Position numbers and translations under genes: made by a program | The notes under the pieces: generated by a model | Seen by the model: only the letters and a program-made list of their open reading frames with translations | What the model was told of the DNA's origin: nothing | The model's database searches: none | Shown: positions 1 to 6,758 of the stretch, piece by piece | How positions within the stretch are numbered: the first letter of the stretch is position 1 | Layout of the letters: the number at the start of each line of letters is the position of its first letter | Origin: a candidate division SR1 bacterium | GTDB taxonomy: Bacteria > Patescibacteriota > Gracilibacteria > Absconditabacterales > Absconditicoccaceae | Assembly: GCA_025997135.1 (NCBI GenBank) | Contig: BNUE01000045.1 | Location: forward strand, 1-6,897 | Reading direction: 5' to 3' | DNA length: 6,897 nucleotides

Positions 1-114
1 GATGAATTAGAAAAAATGGAATACGATGCCAAACACAAGAAAAAGTCCAAGAAAAAACCCACAAAAGATAACCTATGAGAAGATGCTGAATACGATTATT
101 TTATGGAGCATTTA

Positions 115-118
<4 letters not shown>
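1..118. repeat. Left arm of a 118-bp perfect inverted repeat (displaced copy of the 3' part of rpoD)
   Basis: Bases 1-118 are the exact reverse complement of 2607-2724; paired positions sum to 2725. Identity stops at 118/119, where this copy continues GGTGATGAG and the rpoD copy continues GGTGGTGAT. Read on the plus strand the arm encodes rpoD residues 381-419, including the Lys-rich KHKKKSKKK stretch, and then passes without a frame change into enolase at GGT 115-117. The repeat is cut by the window edge, so the matched region may extend further left. The short shared GGTG at the join and the inverted orientation fit a chimeric join better than a functional repeat. Confidence 0.95.
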
Positions 119-762
<644 letters not shown>

Positions 763-768
763 GGTGAG

Positions 769-798
769 ACAGGGGGTGAATTCCCCTTGTTTTTTTTT
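769..798 (+). terminator. Rho-independent terminator after enolase
   Basis: Seven bases after the enolase stop, ACAGGGG pairs with CCCC-T-TGT (one bulged T) around a short loop, followed at once by nine T. This ends the enolase transcript and separates it from the isochorismatase-like gene. Confidence 0.85.
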
Positions 799-813
799 GT
801 GAAAATAATATAG

Positions 814-841
814 TTGGATAGATCAGATTTTTATTATTTAT
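814..841 (+). promoter_or_regulatory. Weak candidate promoter of the isochorismatase-like gene
   Basis: TTGGAT (814-819) is followed after 15-16 bases by TATTTA or ATTTAT (835-841). If it is used, the leader before the ATG at 853 would be only about 5 nt. The region is so AT-rich that chance matches are likely. Confidence 0.3.
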
Positions 842-852
842 TTTGTAGAAAA

Positions 853-1362
853 ATGGCTGATACTGCTCTAGTTCTCGTAGGATTACAGGAAGCTCGAAGA
901 GATAAAAGTCATGAATTTTATTTACATGGTAGTGATATTATAATAGATGGAACGATAGATCTGATAGCTGTCGCTAGAAATAATGGCTACAAAATTATCT
1001 TTCTAAATCATTATGAGCATCAATGACCATTTTCGATAGATGAGTCGACATCTAAGATTTTCAGAGAGATAGAAATTCAGGATACTGATGTTATTATTTG
1101 AGCGTCAAAAATATCTTGATTTTATCAAACTGAACTAGACAAACATTTATCAGGTATAAAAAATATAGTCGTAGCGGGGATTCCGACAAATTTGTCAGTT
1201 AGGATGTTTGTGGAGGAGGCGTATGATAGAGAGTTTAATCTAGTTCTCATCGAAGATCTTTGTCTGACATACGATGAAAAGCTTCAAGACTTTACTATTG
1301 ATGATTTGGCAGATACTAGACCAGACCTAGATATTGTTAGATTAAATGATTTCTTGAGGTAA
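853..1362 (+). CDS. Isochorismatase-fold (cysteine hydrolase family) protein, probable pseudoenzyme
   Basis: The 169-residue product has the layout of the isochorismatase/nicotinamidase superfamily: an opening strand ALVLVGLQ (residues 5-12, family consensus ALLVIDMQ), a central ASKISGFYQTEL segment (84-95, consensus K..YSAF..T.L), and AGIPTNLSVRMFVEEAYDRE (109-128, consensus G..TN.CV..TA.DA). The family uses an Asp-Lys-Cys triad. Here Lys86 is kept, but the Asp position is Gly10 (GGA) and the Cys position is Ser115 (TCA), so normal hydrolase chemistry is unlikely. Three in-frame TGA codons (1024, 1099, 1117) are read as Gly. The reading frame is intact with no stop or frameshift, so it looks like a maintained non-catalytic protein, not debris. 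ATG 853 was chosen because the fold begins right after it; no Shine-Dalgarno is seen. The substrate or partner is unknown. Confidence 0.8.
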
Positions 1363-1383
1363 GTATTAAAACAAAGTATAAAA
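1354..1383 (+). promoter_or_regulatory. Weak candidate promoter of the methyltransferase gene
   Basis: TTGAGG (1354-1359), inside the end of the preceding gene, and TATAAA (1378-1383) are separated by 18 bases, giving a leader of about 27 nt before ATG 1417. A second possible -10, TATATC at 1403-1408, would give a nearly leaderless mRNA but has no matching -35. Confidence 0.3.
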
Positions 1384-1416
1384 ATCAGATTTTTTATCTC
1401 ATATATCTAAATAATT

Positions 1417-1947
1417 ATGGAAGGAGCAAAACTCGTGAATGGACTGATCCAAAAGCATAAGCCAATCGAAATACTGGATCTCAGAGCTAGAAAATGATAT
1501 TTTAGTCTATTGGCGGCTAGTTACGGAGCTCATGTCGATGTGGTGGATGATATGTTGCCAGGAGGGGAGTATCCAGATTATCTCAAATCTCATCCGAGTA
1601 TTACGTTTTTTGATACCAAGATAGAGGATTTTGAGTTCAAGAAGCGTTATGATTTCATCATTATGAAGCATATTGTGATGTATTATCCCAAAGAATATAT
1701 TTTTGATGAGCTGATACCTATGATGTACAAACATCTAAATAAAGGAGGTATGATTTTTCTGACTTATCATTCACCAAAGTCGTATCTTATGCAGAGTAAT
1801 CCAGCTCTTCATCAGTATGATCTCAATGAATTCAAAGAATTAGGTAGTATGTTTGACGTGAAAGATTTCTGAGAATATACAAATCCAGCTGAATGAGAGA
1901 GAAATAAGCTTCAGTATGTAGAATATGCAGTTTTGCAGAGGGTGTAA
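1417..1947 (+). CDS. Class I SAM-dependent methyltransferase-like protein with degenerate SAM motif
   Basis: The 176-residue product resembles the small Rossmann-fold methyltransferases. Residues 19-34 (ILDLRARKGYFSLLAA) align with motif I, normally of the type LDLGAGKGYFSLL. The next strand HVDVVDDM gives the acidic motif II position, then come a motif IV-like strand (YDFIIMKHIVMYY) and the typical NKGGMIFLTYHS strand after motif V. In motif I the first two glycines are Arg23 and Arg25, both AGA codons one transition from GGA; the third glycine (residue 27) is a TGA codon. SAM binding may therefore be weakened or lost, or the protein may be a divergent member. Three TGA codons (1495, 1870, 1894) are read through. 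The gene starts 54 bp after the isochorismatase-like gene and may share its transcript. The methyl acceptor cannot be inferred. Confidence 0.75.
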
Positions 1948-1954
1948 ATTCCTC

Positions 1955-1982
1955 TTGATTTTTCTGTAAAAATATGTATAAT
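1955..1982 (+). promoter_or_regulatory. Sigma-70-type promoter for the two-helix membrane protein gene
   Basis: TTGATT (1955-1960), a 16-base spacer and TATAAT (1977-1982) start just after the methyltransferase stop. The predicted start is near 1989, giving a leader of about 35 nt before ATG 2024. The -10 context AAATATGTATAATAT is shared with the promoter at 3970-3997. Confidence 0.7.
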
Positions 1983-2023
1983 ATGTGATTGAAAACGGCT
2001 TTAATTGTTGTTTATTTAGAATA

Positions 2024-2554
2024 ATGGCTCTTTTCTTCGCACGATTACTTATTATTTTTGTGATAGGATTACTTTTGTTGGCTATGAGAAAGTACCTGAA
2101 AAGGGTGGTTTTTGTCGTTATTCTGATTTTTATTGCTTCTTTTATATATTATCTATTTAATCCTATTGAATGACAAAAATTATTTACTAATACAAAAAAT
2201 ATCCCAAATTATATAGCTTATTTTTTCTGAGGAGAGGAGGTCGAGACTGTGGAAATTATAGAAACTGCACAAAATTTTCAATATTTGCATCAATTTATTG
2301 TTCAGTGATTAGAAACTCAGGAATTGATAGGTATAGACTCAGAAATTGTGGCTCAGTTGGCACAAATTCAGGAAATATTAAAATCAGAAGATATAGCTGA
2401 TTTGACTGATGATAATACTGACTTTTCAGATGTTTTGGATGAAAATGAAAAAGAAAAAGAGGAAACAAATCTGGTAGATGACATAGAAAGTCAATATTTA
2501 TCTAGAGTTGAGACCTCTCGTGTACAGGAGTTATTTAATTTAATAGCTGAGTAA
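2024..2554 (+). CDS. Unknown membrane protein: two N-terminal helices and an acidic cytoplasmic-type tail
   Basis: I do not recognise this 176-residue protein. Residues 2-21 (ALFFARLLIIFVIGLLLLAM) and about 28-46 (VVFVVILIFIASFIYYLF) are two hydrophobic helices separated by a short basic loop (RKYLKR). The rest is soluble: an amphipathic part rich in Gln and Glu (IIETAQNFQYLHQFIVQ), then a strongly acidic stretch with many Asp and Glu (DLTDDNTDF to KEKEETNLVDD). The basic loop and hairpin topology suggest an inner-membrane anchor with the acidic tail on one face. Three TGA codons (2171, 2228, 2306) are read as Gly. It has its own good promoter. Its TAA ends at 2554, two bases before the stop codon of convergent rpoD. 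ATG 2024 was chosen because it starts the first helix and lies downstream of the promoter; no Shine-Dalgarno is seen. Confidence 0.75.
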
Positions 2555-2556
2555 TA

Positions 2557-3864
2557 TTATTCGTCATCTCATTCGTAGAAATCTGAGTCATCATCGTCAT
2601 CATCACCACCTAAATGCTCCATAAAATAATCGTATTCAGCATCTTCTCATAGGTTATCTTTTGTGGGTTTTTTCTTGGACTTTTTCTTGTGTTTGGCATC
2701 GTATTCCATTTTTTCTAATTCATCCTGAATGCCGAGCATGTGCTGTAATCACTGGTGCTCTTTGAGCTTTTGGATTACTTTTTGTTCGATTTGTCTGACT
2801 CTCTCTCTGGTAACTTCAAACTCTTCTCATACCTGCTCTAATGTATATTTGGGTCAGTCTACTCAGTATCTCATTTTTACTATTTTGGCTTCTCTCTCTT
2901 CGAGCATTCATAGGATGTCATCTAGGTTCTTTTTGAGCATATTTCTTTCAGCTAATTGGTCAGGTCTCATCGTATTGATGTCTTCGATAAGGTCTGCTAA
3001 AGTGTCTCTTCCTTCATCTCATACTTCACGATCTAGGCTGACGTTTCAGAAGATTACTTCTTCTAATTTCTTGATTTTTTTGAGAGGAAATCCTAGTTTT
3101 TCTCAGATTTCTTTGCTAGTTGGTTCTCTACCTAGCTTCTGAAATAAGAGCTGATAAGTTTTGTTGTAATTAGCGATTTCATCGATCAGATGTACTGGAA
3201 TTCTAACGTGTTTGCTCATATCGGCGATGGCTTTGGTGATAGACTGTTTGATCCATCGTGTCGCGTATGTAGAAAATTTAAAATCCTTGTCTGGATCGAA
3301 CTTTTCTATCGCTTTTATCAGTCAAATGTTTCATTCTTGTATCAAATCTGCGAAACTTAGTCTACCTCCGAAATATCTCTTTGCCACAGAGATAACGAGT
3401 CTAAGGTTGGCTTCGACCAGCCTTTTTTTGGCTTGTTCATCTCATTTTTTTATCTTTCTGGCTACTTCTTTTTCTTCATCTGGAGTCAATAAACTGATGC
3501 GTGAAATCTCCATAAAATATAATTTAATATAATCTTTGTACTGAATATCTGAGGCATTATCTTGTTTTTTGTCGCTATCGTAGAGGGAAACCTTGCCTAA
3601 TTTAGATGTTTTTTTCATATCTTTGACTTCTGCATCTAGTAATTCTTCGATAGTAATGATCTGGATTCAAAGTTTGTCAGTCAAATCATAAAATTTCTCA
3701 AAAATCTTGATATTTCAGTCTATATCATCGATCTCTGAGATAATATCTTCTTCACGAATTTTGCCTTTTTCTGCACCGATTGCCAATAATTGTTGCAATC
3801 CCTCTGAAAGCTCTAAAATATCGTCTTTTAACTGTTCTCGAATCTTTTTTTTGACCTTATTCAT
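2557..3864 (-). CDS. rpoD: Primary RNA polymerase sigma factor (RpoD/sigma-70) with charged C-terminal extension
   Basis: The 435-residue product directs core RNA polymerase to housekeeping promoters. A region 1.1-like N-terminus (about residues 20-70) marks a group 1 sigma factor. Then come region 1.2 ([20 protein letters not shown]), region 2 with [18 protein letters not shown] from about 151, [17 protein letters not shown] and [19 protein letters not shown] (W204), region 3 from [12 protein letters not shown], and region 4.2 helix-turn-helix [20 protein letters not shown] from 341. I count 15 in-frame TGA against 12 GGN glycine codons, several at invariant glycines. The protein normally ends soon after region 4.2; here about 60 residues follow, first Lys-rich (391-402) then Asp/Glu-rich with six Asp in a row (421-426). 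ATG 3864 is preferred over an in-frame TTG at 3906, which would add 14 hydrophobic residues. The 3' part (2607-2724) is duplicated inversely at 1-118. Confidence 0.97.
2607..2724. repeat. Right arm of the 118-bp perfect inverted repeat, within rpoD
   Basis: This is the native copy of the segment found inverted at 1-118. It encodes RpoD residues 381-419 in an uninterrupted gene, so this arm is the source and the arm at the left edge is the displaced copy. Confidence 0.95.
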
Positions 3865-3877
3865 AGTGTAAAAGCAA

Positions 3878-3906
3878 AAAATAAAAGAAAAAGCTGATTT
3901 AGACAA
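3878..3906 (-). promoter_or_regulatory. Candidate promoter of rpoD
   Basis: On the minus strand TTGTCT (3906-3901), a 17-base spacer and TATTTT (3883-3878) lie just before ATG 3864, giving a leader of about 6 nt. No better match was found in the 135 bases upstream. If it is real, rpoD mRNA is nearly leaderless, which also argues against the in-frame TTG at 3906 as start. Confidence 0.35.
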
Positions 3907-3969
3907 TCATAATTTTACTCAAAACCATAAGAAAAAGATATTTAACAAGTAAAAATCTTCTTCAATAAT

Positions 3970-3997
3970 TTGACAAATCACAAAAAATATGTATAAT
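3970..3997 (+). promoter_or_regulatory. Consensus sigma-70 promoter facing a region with no plus-strand protein gene
   Basis: TTGACA (3970-3975), a 16-base spacer and TATAAT (3992-3997) match both consensus hexamers perfectly, the best promoter in the window. Transcription would start near 4004 and run toward the terminator at 4037-4076. The ATG at 4000 lies upstream of the expected start site, and the frame it opens is the antisense shadow of the minus-strand gene. Confidence 0.75.
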
Positions 3998-4003
3998 ATA
4001 TGT

Positions 4004-4076
4004 GTGTGGTAGAACCTCCTCTCATTTGTGAGAGTGAAAAACTGGGTTTTCTCTGGAATGGCTCAGTTTTTTATTT
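4004..4076 (+). ncRNA. Candidate small RNA with anti-Shine-Dalgarno-like ACCUCCU
   Basis: The span from the predicted start site to the terminator T-run is about 70 nt. It opens with a short single-stranded leader that carries ACCTCCT (4014-4020), identical to the anti-Shine-Dalgarno core at the 3' end of 16S rRNA. A perfect six-pair hairpin follows, CTCTCA-TTTG-TGAGAG (4019-4034), which covers the last two bases of that motif. The RNA ends in the terminator hairpin at 4037-4071. There is no credible ORF. Its 3' half is antisense to the 3' end of the convergent membrane-protein mRNA. It does not look like SRP RNA, 6S RNA or tmRNA. The evidence is promoter plus structure only; the function is unknown. 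Confidence 0.5.
4037..4076. terminator. Probable bidirectional terminator
   Basis: AAAAACTGGG (4037-4046) pairs with CTCAGTTTTT (4062-4071), ten pairs with one G-T, around a 15-base loop. On the plus strand the T-run extends past the stem and ends the candidate small RNA. On the minus strand the stem lies directly after the stop codon of the membrane-protein gene and ends in five T, so it probably serves both convergent transcripts. Confidence 0.7.
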
Positions 4077-4424
4077 ACTTTTTTTAGGTGCTTTGGTAGG
4101 TGCTTTGGCTGGTTCAGAAGTTTTAGCTTTTTTTGCAGATTTCTTGTCTTCAGATGGTCATGTAATCATTCTGAAAAACTGACGAAGAGGAGCATTTAGA
4201 ACCCCACTAATTAGAATTCCTCCGATCAAAAGTAAAAGAATTCCTCCGATTAGATGTTTCAAACATCGTAGTCACCATGCAAAAACAAAAATCCCTAAAA
4301 CTGTACAAATTTTTTCCTCGATACTTGAGCGTTTCCATCGAGTTCATACATCATGTGCTGACTCTTTGACATCATCCATAACTGCAGTTACCTCCTGAGG
4401 AATAGTGGATTTTTTAGCAACCAT
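4071..4424 (-). CDS. Unknown small membrane protein with Lys/Pro/Ala-rich tail
   Basis: The 117-residue product is not assigned to a family. Residues 1-35 are a polar, likely helical segment (EVTAVMDDVKESAHDV). Two close hydrophobic segments follow, about 41-54 (KICTVLGIFVFAWG) and 60-78 (LIGGILLLLIGGILISGVL). The last 27 residues or so are rich in Lys, Ala, Pro and Ser (AKAPTKAPKKSK), resembling basic nucleic-acid-binding or surface-binding tails. The layout loosely recalls small YtxH- or PspC-like membrane proteins, but I see no diagnostic motif. The second helix contains IGGIL twice, encoded by an exact 14-base direct repeat (4213-4226 and 4237-4250). Three TGA codons are read as Gly. ATG 4424 is the first start after the upstream gap; no Shine-Dalgarno is seen. 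Confidence 0.75.
4213..4250. repeat. 14-base exact direct repeat inside the membrane-protein gene
   Basis: AGAATTCCTCCGAT occurs at 4213-4226 and again at 4237-4250, a 24-base period (eight codons). It encodes the duplicated IGGIL of the second membrane helix and suggests a short in-frame tandem duplication. Confidence 0.8.
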
Positions 4425-4467
4425 TAAAAAGAATTTAAAAAATAAAACAAAAATTAGGTCAGTCTAT

Positions 4468-4495
4468 CGTATATAAAAATCTTTATTAAAAGCAA
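4468..4495 (-). promoter_or_regulatory. Weak candidate promoter of the small membrane-protein gene
   Basis: On the minus strand TTGCTT (4495-4490) and TATACG (4473-4468) are separated by 16 bases, the same spacing as the two strong plus-strand promoters. The predicted leader before ATG 4424 is about 35 nt. The -10 match is poor. Confidence 0.35.
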
Positions 4496-4560
4496 GTAAA
4501 AAGACGTTAATTTAGCCAAAATCACTTGACTTTTTTAATCTATGGAAGAGAAGCGGTTTT

Positions 4561-4637
4561 TCTGAGTTATAGCGAAGAATCCAGATATAGTTTTTTCAAA
4601 CTGGTTCCTTCGTTTCATTCAGGATGACGACTGAGTA
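4561..4637. repeat. REP-like imperfect palindromic element in the fmt-downstream gap
   Basis: GCGAAGAATCCAG (4572-4584) and CTGGTTCCTTCGT (4601-4613) form an imperfect inverted repeat around a 16-base loop. The flanks TCTGAG on the left and TCAGGATGA on the right extend the symmetry. The form (CTGAG, then GCGAAGAATCC, opposed by GGTTCCTTCG, then TCAGGATGAC) resembles short palindromic intergenic repeats that recur in many bacterial genomes. It lies between two minus-strand genes. On the minus strand no T-run follows the stem, so it is a weak candidate for a terminator. It is the main content of the 252-bp gene-free stretch 4425-4676. Confidence 0.55.
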
Positions 4638-4666
4638 GATGTCTCGTTTAGGATTACGACTGAGTA
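4621..4666. repeat. 17-base direct repeats (one mismatch), partial second copy of the palindromic element
   Basis: AGGATGACGACTGAGTA (4621-4637) is repeated as AGGATTACGACTGAGTA (4650-4666), 29 bases apart. Each is preceded by CGTTT, but the second copy lacks the five bases CATTC between CGTTT and AGGAT. This suggests a truncated second insertion or a local duplication of the element end. Confidence 0.7.
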
Positions 4667-4676
4667 TAATATATAG

Positions 4677-5927
4677 TTATTTTAAATATCCATTTACAAA
4701 ACTTTTCCAGTCTATCGATTTTTTTCATTCAGGTTTTAGTGATATGTCTTTTACTGCAAGGTTTAAGTTTCAGTCAGTTAATAGTGGTTCAGCTTTGTGA
4801 ATTTCAAATAATCACTCGTCTATAATTAACTTTTCAATTATAATTTTTTTGTCTTGTCGAATAAATGATATTTTGGGTCGCAAGGTAAATGCTCTATATT
4901 TAGCATAAATATCATCTAAAGTGTCTGAAGATAATACAAAAAATCAATCAACTTTTTCTATCTTTTTGGTTAAAATAATATTGTTTTCATCTTGTTTTTT
5001 GGTTCCAATATCTCATTTTCCGAAATCCCATAATGTGTTATTTAAAAAATTAGGTCAAATCTTCTCAAACTTTTCAATTAATTCTTTGACTGTCCAGTTA
5101 AATGGGATTGTAATCTTGATATTATCGATAATATCTCAGGTGTCCATACTTGCATCCATCTTCATAATAGTGATTCAGCTTTCTTTTTCTTTTTCTAAAA
5201 AAACAGACTGAAGAGGGGAAGGTCAGCGGTATTTTGGCAGTAGAGAACCGTGAATATTGATACACCCAAATTTTGGTAAATCTAGAATGGACTGCGGTAA
5301 AATCTTACCATAACTGATGACTACAAAAAAATCTGCATTTTTGTCTTTTAACCAGTCATAAAAGGTTTTCCCCTCTAGAGACTTGTCGGGGTTTATGCTT
5401 GAAGGAGTTGAAATAAAATTATCAGGTGAGTGTTCAATTAATGTCGTAGCAGTAGTTTTGATCACGTTTTCTTGCATTTGCATACCTCTGCCAGCGGGCT
5501 TATCTGGCTGAGTAACTACTCAAATGACCTCAAATCTATTATCATTCATTAAGTTTTGTAAAAAAGGGACTCCAATTGGGGCTGAAGAGAAGAATATTAC
5601 ACGATAAGAGCTGGGATCATAATGAGTCATGTTGGATGGTTTGCATGATAAAACTCTTTTGAAAATCTTTGGAATACTAGATATTAAGCCGTATCTCTCT
5701 AAACATTCGACAGCATACAAACTACAATGTGGCTGATGAGAACAGATTTTTCCTTTCAGAACAGGACTGAATATTCATTCGTCGGGTGAAAAAGTTTTTT
5801 GGTATAATTGGATGATTTTTATATTCAGAAGACTTGCTTGACAATCAATCCAACGCAAAAACTGATAAATGCTACTCCTAAACTGATACTTATCATCTGT
5901 AGAAATCTCTTTTTGAAGCTGTGTCAT
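4677..5927 (-). CDS. yidD-fmt: Fusion of membrane-insertion factor YidD and methionyl-tRNA formyltransferase (Fmt)
   Basis: One open frame of 416 residues encodes two families. Residues about 36-106 are Yid[15 protein letters not shown], then [19 protein letters not shown] (62-80) matching the family signature C..xPTCS.YAIEA, and FKRVLSCKP. YidD assists insertion of inner-membrane proteins. From about residue 108 ([19 protein letters not shown]) the protein is Fmt, which formylates initiator Met-tRNA. It keeps [25 protein letters not shown] with catalytic Asn224 and His226, MDTGD with Asp262, and a full C-terminal domain ([15 protein letters not shown]). No stop separates the domains. An in-frame ATG at 5630 (Met100) would give a 317-residue Fmt of normal length, so both fusion protein and internal initiation are possible. 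ATG 5927 lies 109 bp inside the preceding gene. Many TGA codons are read as Gly, including KYRG and DTGD. Confidence 0.9.
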
Positions 5928-6697
5928 TGGGCAATACTACTATAAAAATTAAAAAGAGCGATAATGCTGATGGCGATTAGGAGAGTGAAGCTCAGAGCTA
6001 CAAATACATTTTTACATAAAAAATATGGTAACAATAGCAAAATAACAGTCCCAATATAGGCTATTCCAGTAAATAGAGATGCTTTACGTGGGTCAATGCC
6101 TGATTGATGTTCAGTGGTAGTAGATAGAAATTCAGAACCTGCCATACTCATAGCAGCAGCAACACCTGTGATAAGTCCACTGAAAGCTACCATCTTTGAA
6201 TCCTGAAAGCCAAAGGTTAGACCTGCTAAAACTCCTGTTAATTCTACCAGTGCATCATTTAATCCTAGTACAATACTTCCTAGATAATGAAGGACGGTCT
6301 CATCTAGCATTTCTAATAATTTTTGCTCGTGTTGTTCTTCTTCGTGCTGGATCGTTATACCTTCTGGAAAAATGTTTTTCACTCACTCATAATTTAAAAT
6401 GGCACTTTTTTCTCATCTTTCCATCAGTTTTAATCCAAAAGTCAGTCCAAAGACATGCGTAATCATAACGTACAAAAAAACCATTTTTTTATCGGCTTTT
6501 ACGTCTTTTCAGCTGTATTTTTTCCAAATCTGATAATGTCTGAGTTCGTCCTCTGCGATTTGGAGTAAAACGGCTTTGTTAGTCTGATTTTTAATTCTTT
6601 TGGATATGCGTTTGTAGACGGTAGCCTCTGTAGCCTCATTTCTCTGAGCGTTTAACAATAGAGTTTGTATCTCTGGAGGTAATTGTTTGATACTCAT
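5819..6697 (-). CDS. Ferritin-like domain fused to VIT1/CCC1 iron/manganese transporter
   Basis: The 292-residue membrane protein joins a ferritin-like (erythrin-type) N-terminal domain to a VIT1/CCC1 transporter, like the MbfA/Er-VIT1 family that exports or sequesters iron. The diiron-type residues are visible: Glu21/Glu24 in [12 protein letters not shown], an ExxH in EDELRHY (Glu51, His54) and a second ExxH in HEEEQHE (Glu120, His123). The transporter part begins at [20 protein letters not shown], followed by [14 protein letters not shown], two long hydrophobic segments ([16 protein letters not shown] and [18 protein letters not shown]) and a last helix ([17 protein letters not shown]). Five in-frame TGA codons, including one between the two ferritin-like helices, would split the gene into pieces under the standard code. 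Its stop at 5819 lies 109 bp inside yidD-fmt, so the two are probably one operon. No Shine-Dalgarno precedes ATG 6697. Confidence 0.93.
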
Positions 6698-6758
6698 CTT
6701 AAAGGAAAAAGATAAAAGAAATCTGTCTCAACCTAATGAATTGAAAGCAAAAATCAAG

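Noticed and set aside
1507..1734. Minus-strand open frame
   Set aside because: It lies fully antisense to the methyltransferase-like gene and has no coding features of its own.
1748..1755. GGAGGTATG inside the methyltransferase gene as an internal start with Shine-Dalgarno
   Set aside because: It encodes the conserved KGGM segment of the methyltransferase fold; starting there would leave a fragment without the SAM-binding half.
2729..3532. Plus-strand open frames at 2729-3142 and 3212-3532
   Set aside because: They are antisense to conserved sigma-70 regions 2-4 of rpoD, have no start signals and no recognisable protein features.
4000..4182. Open frame MCVVEPPLICE... following the strong plus-strand promoter
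   Set aside because: Its ATG lies upstream of the predicted transcription start, it crosses the terminator, and its second half is the antisense of the Lys/Pro/Ala tail of the minus-strand gene.
4525..4530. TTGACT on the plus strand
   Set aside because: No -10 element at the right distance, and no gene follows on that strand.
4621..4666. Two direct repeats as a possible CRISPR array
   Set aside because: Only two 17-base units with a 12-base gap, one a truncated copy of an adjacent palindromic element; no array or cas genes.
4665..4670. TATAAT on the plus strand downstream of fmt
   Set aside because: No acceptable -35 at 15-18 bases; transcription from it would be antisense to fmt. It is part of the short direct repeat region and AT-rich DNA.
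4921..5211. Plus-strand open frame within fmt
   Set aside because: Antisense shadow of the Fmt C-terminal half, which has clear family motifs.
6196..6462. Plus-strand open frame within the ferritin-like/VIT1 gene
   Set aside because: Antisense shadow of a gene with strong domain matches on the minus strand.
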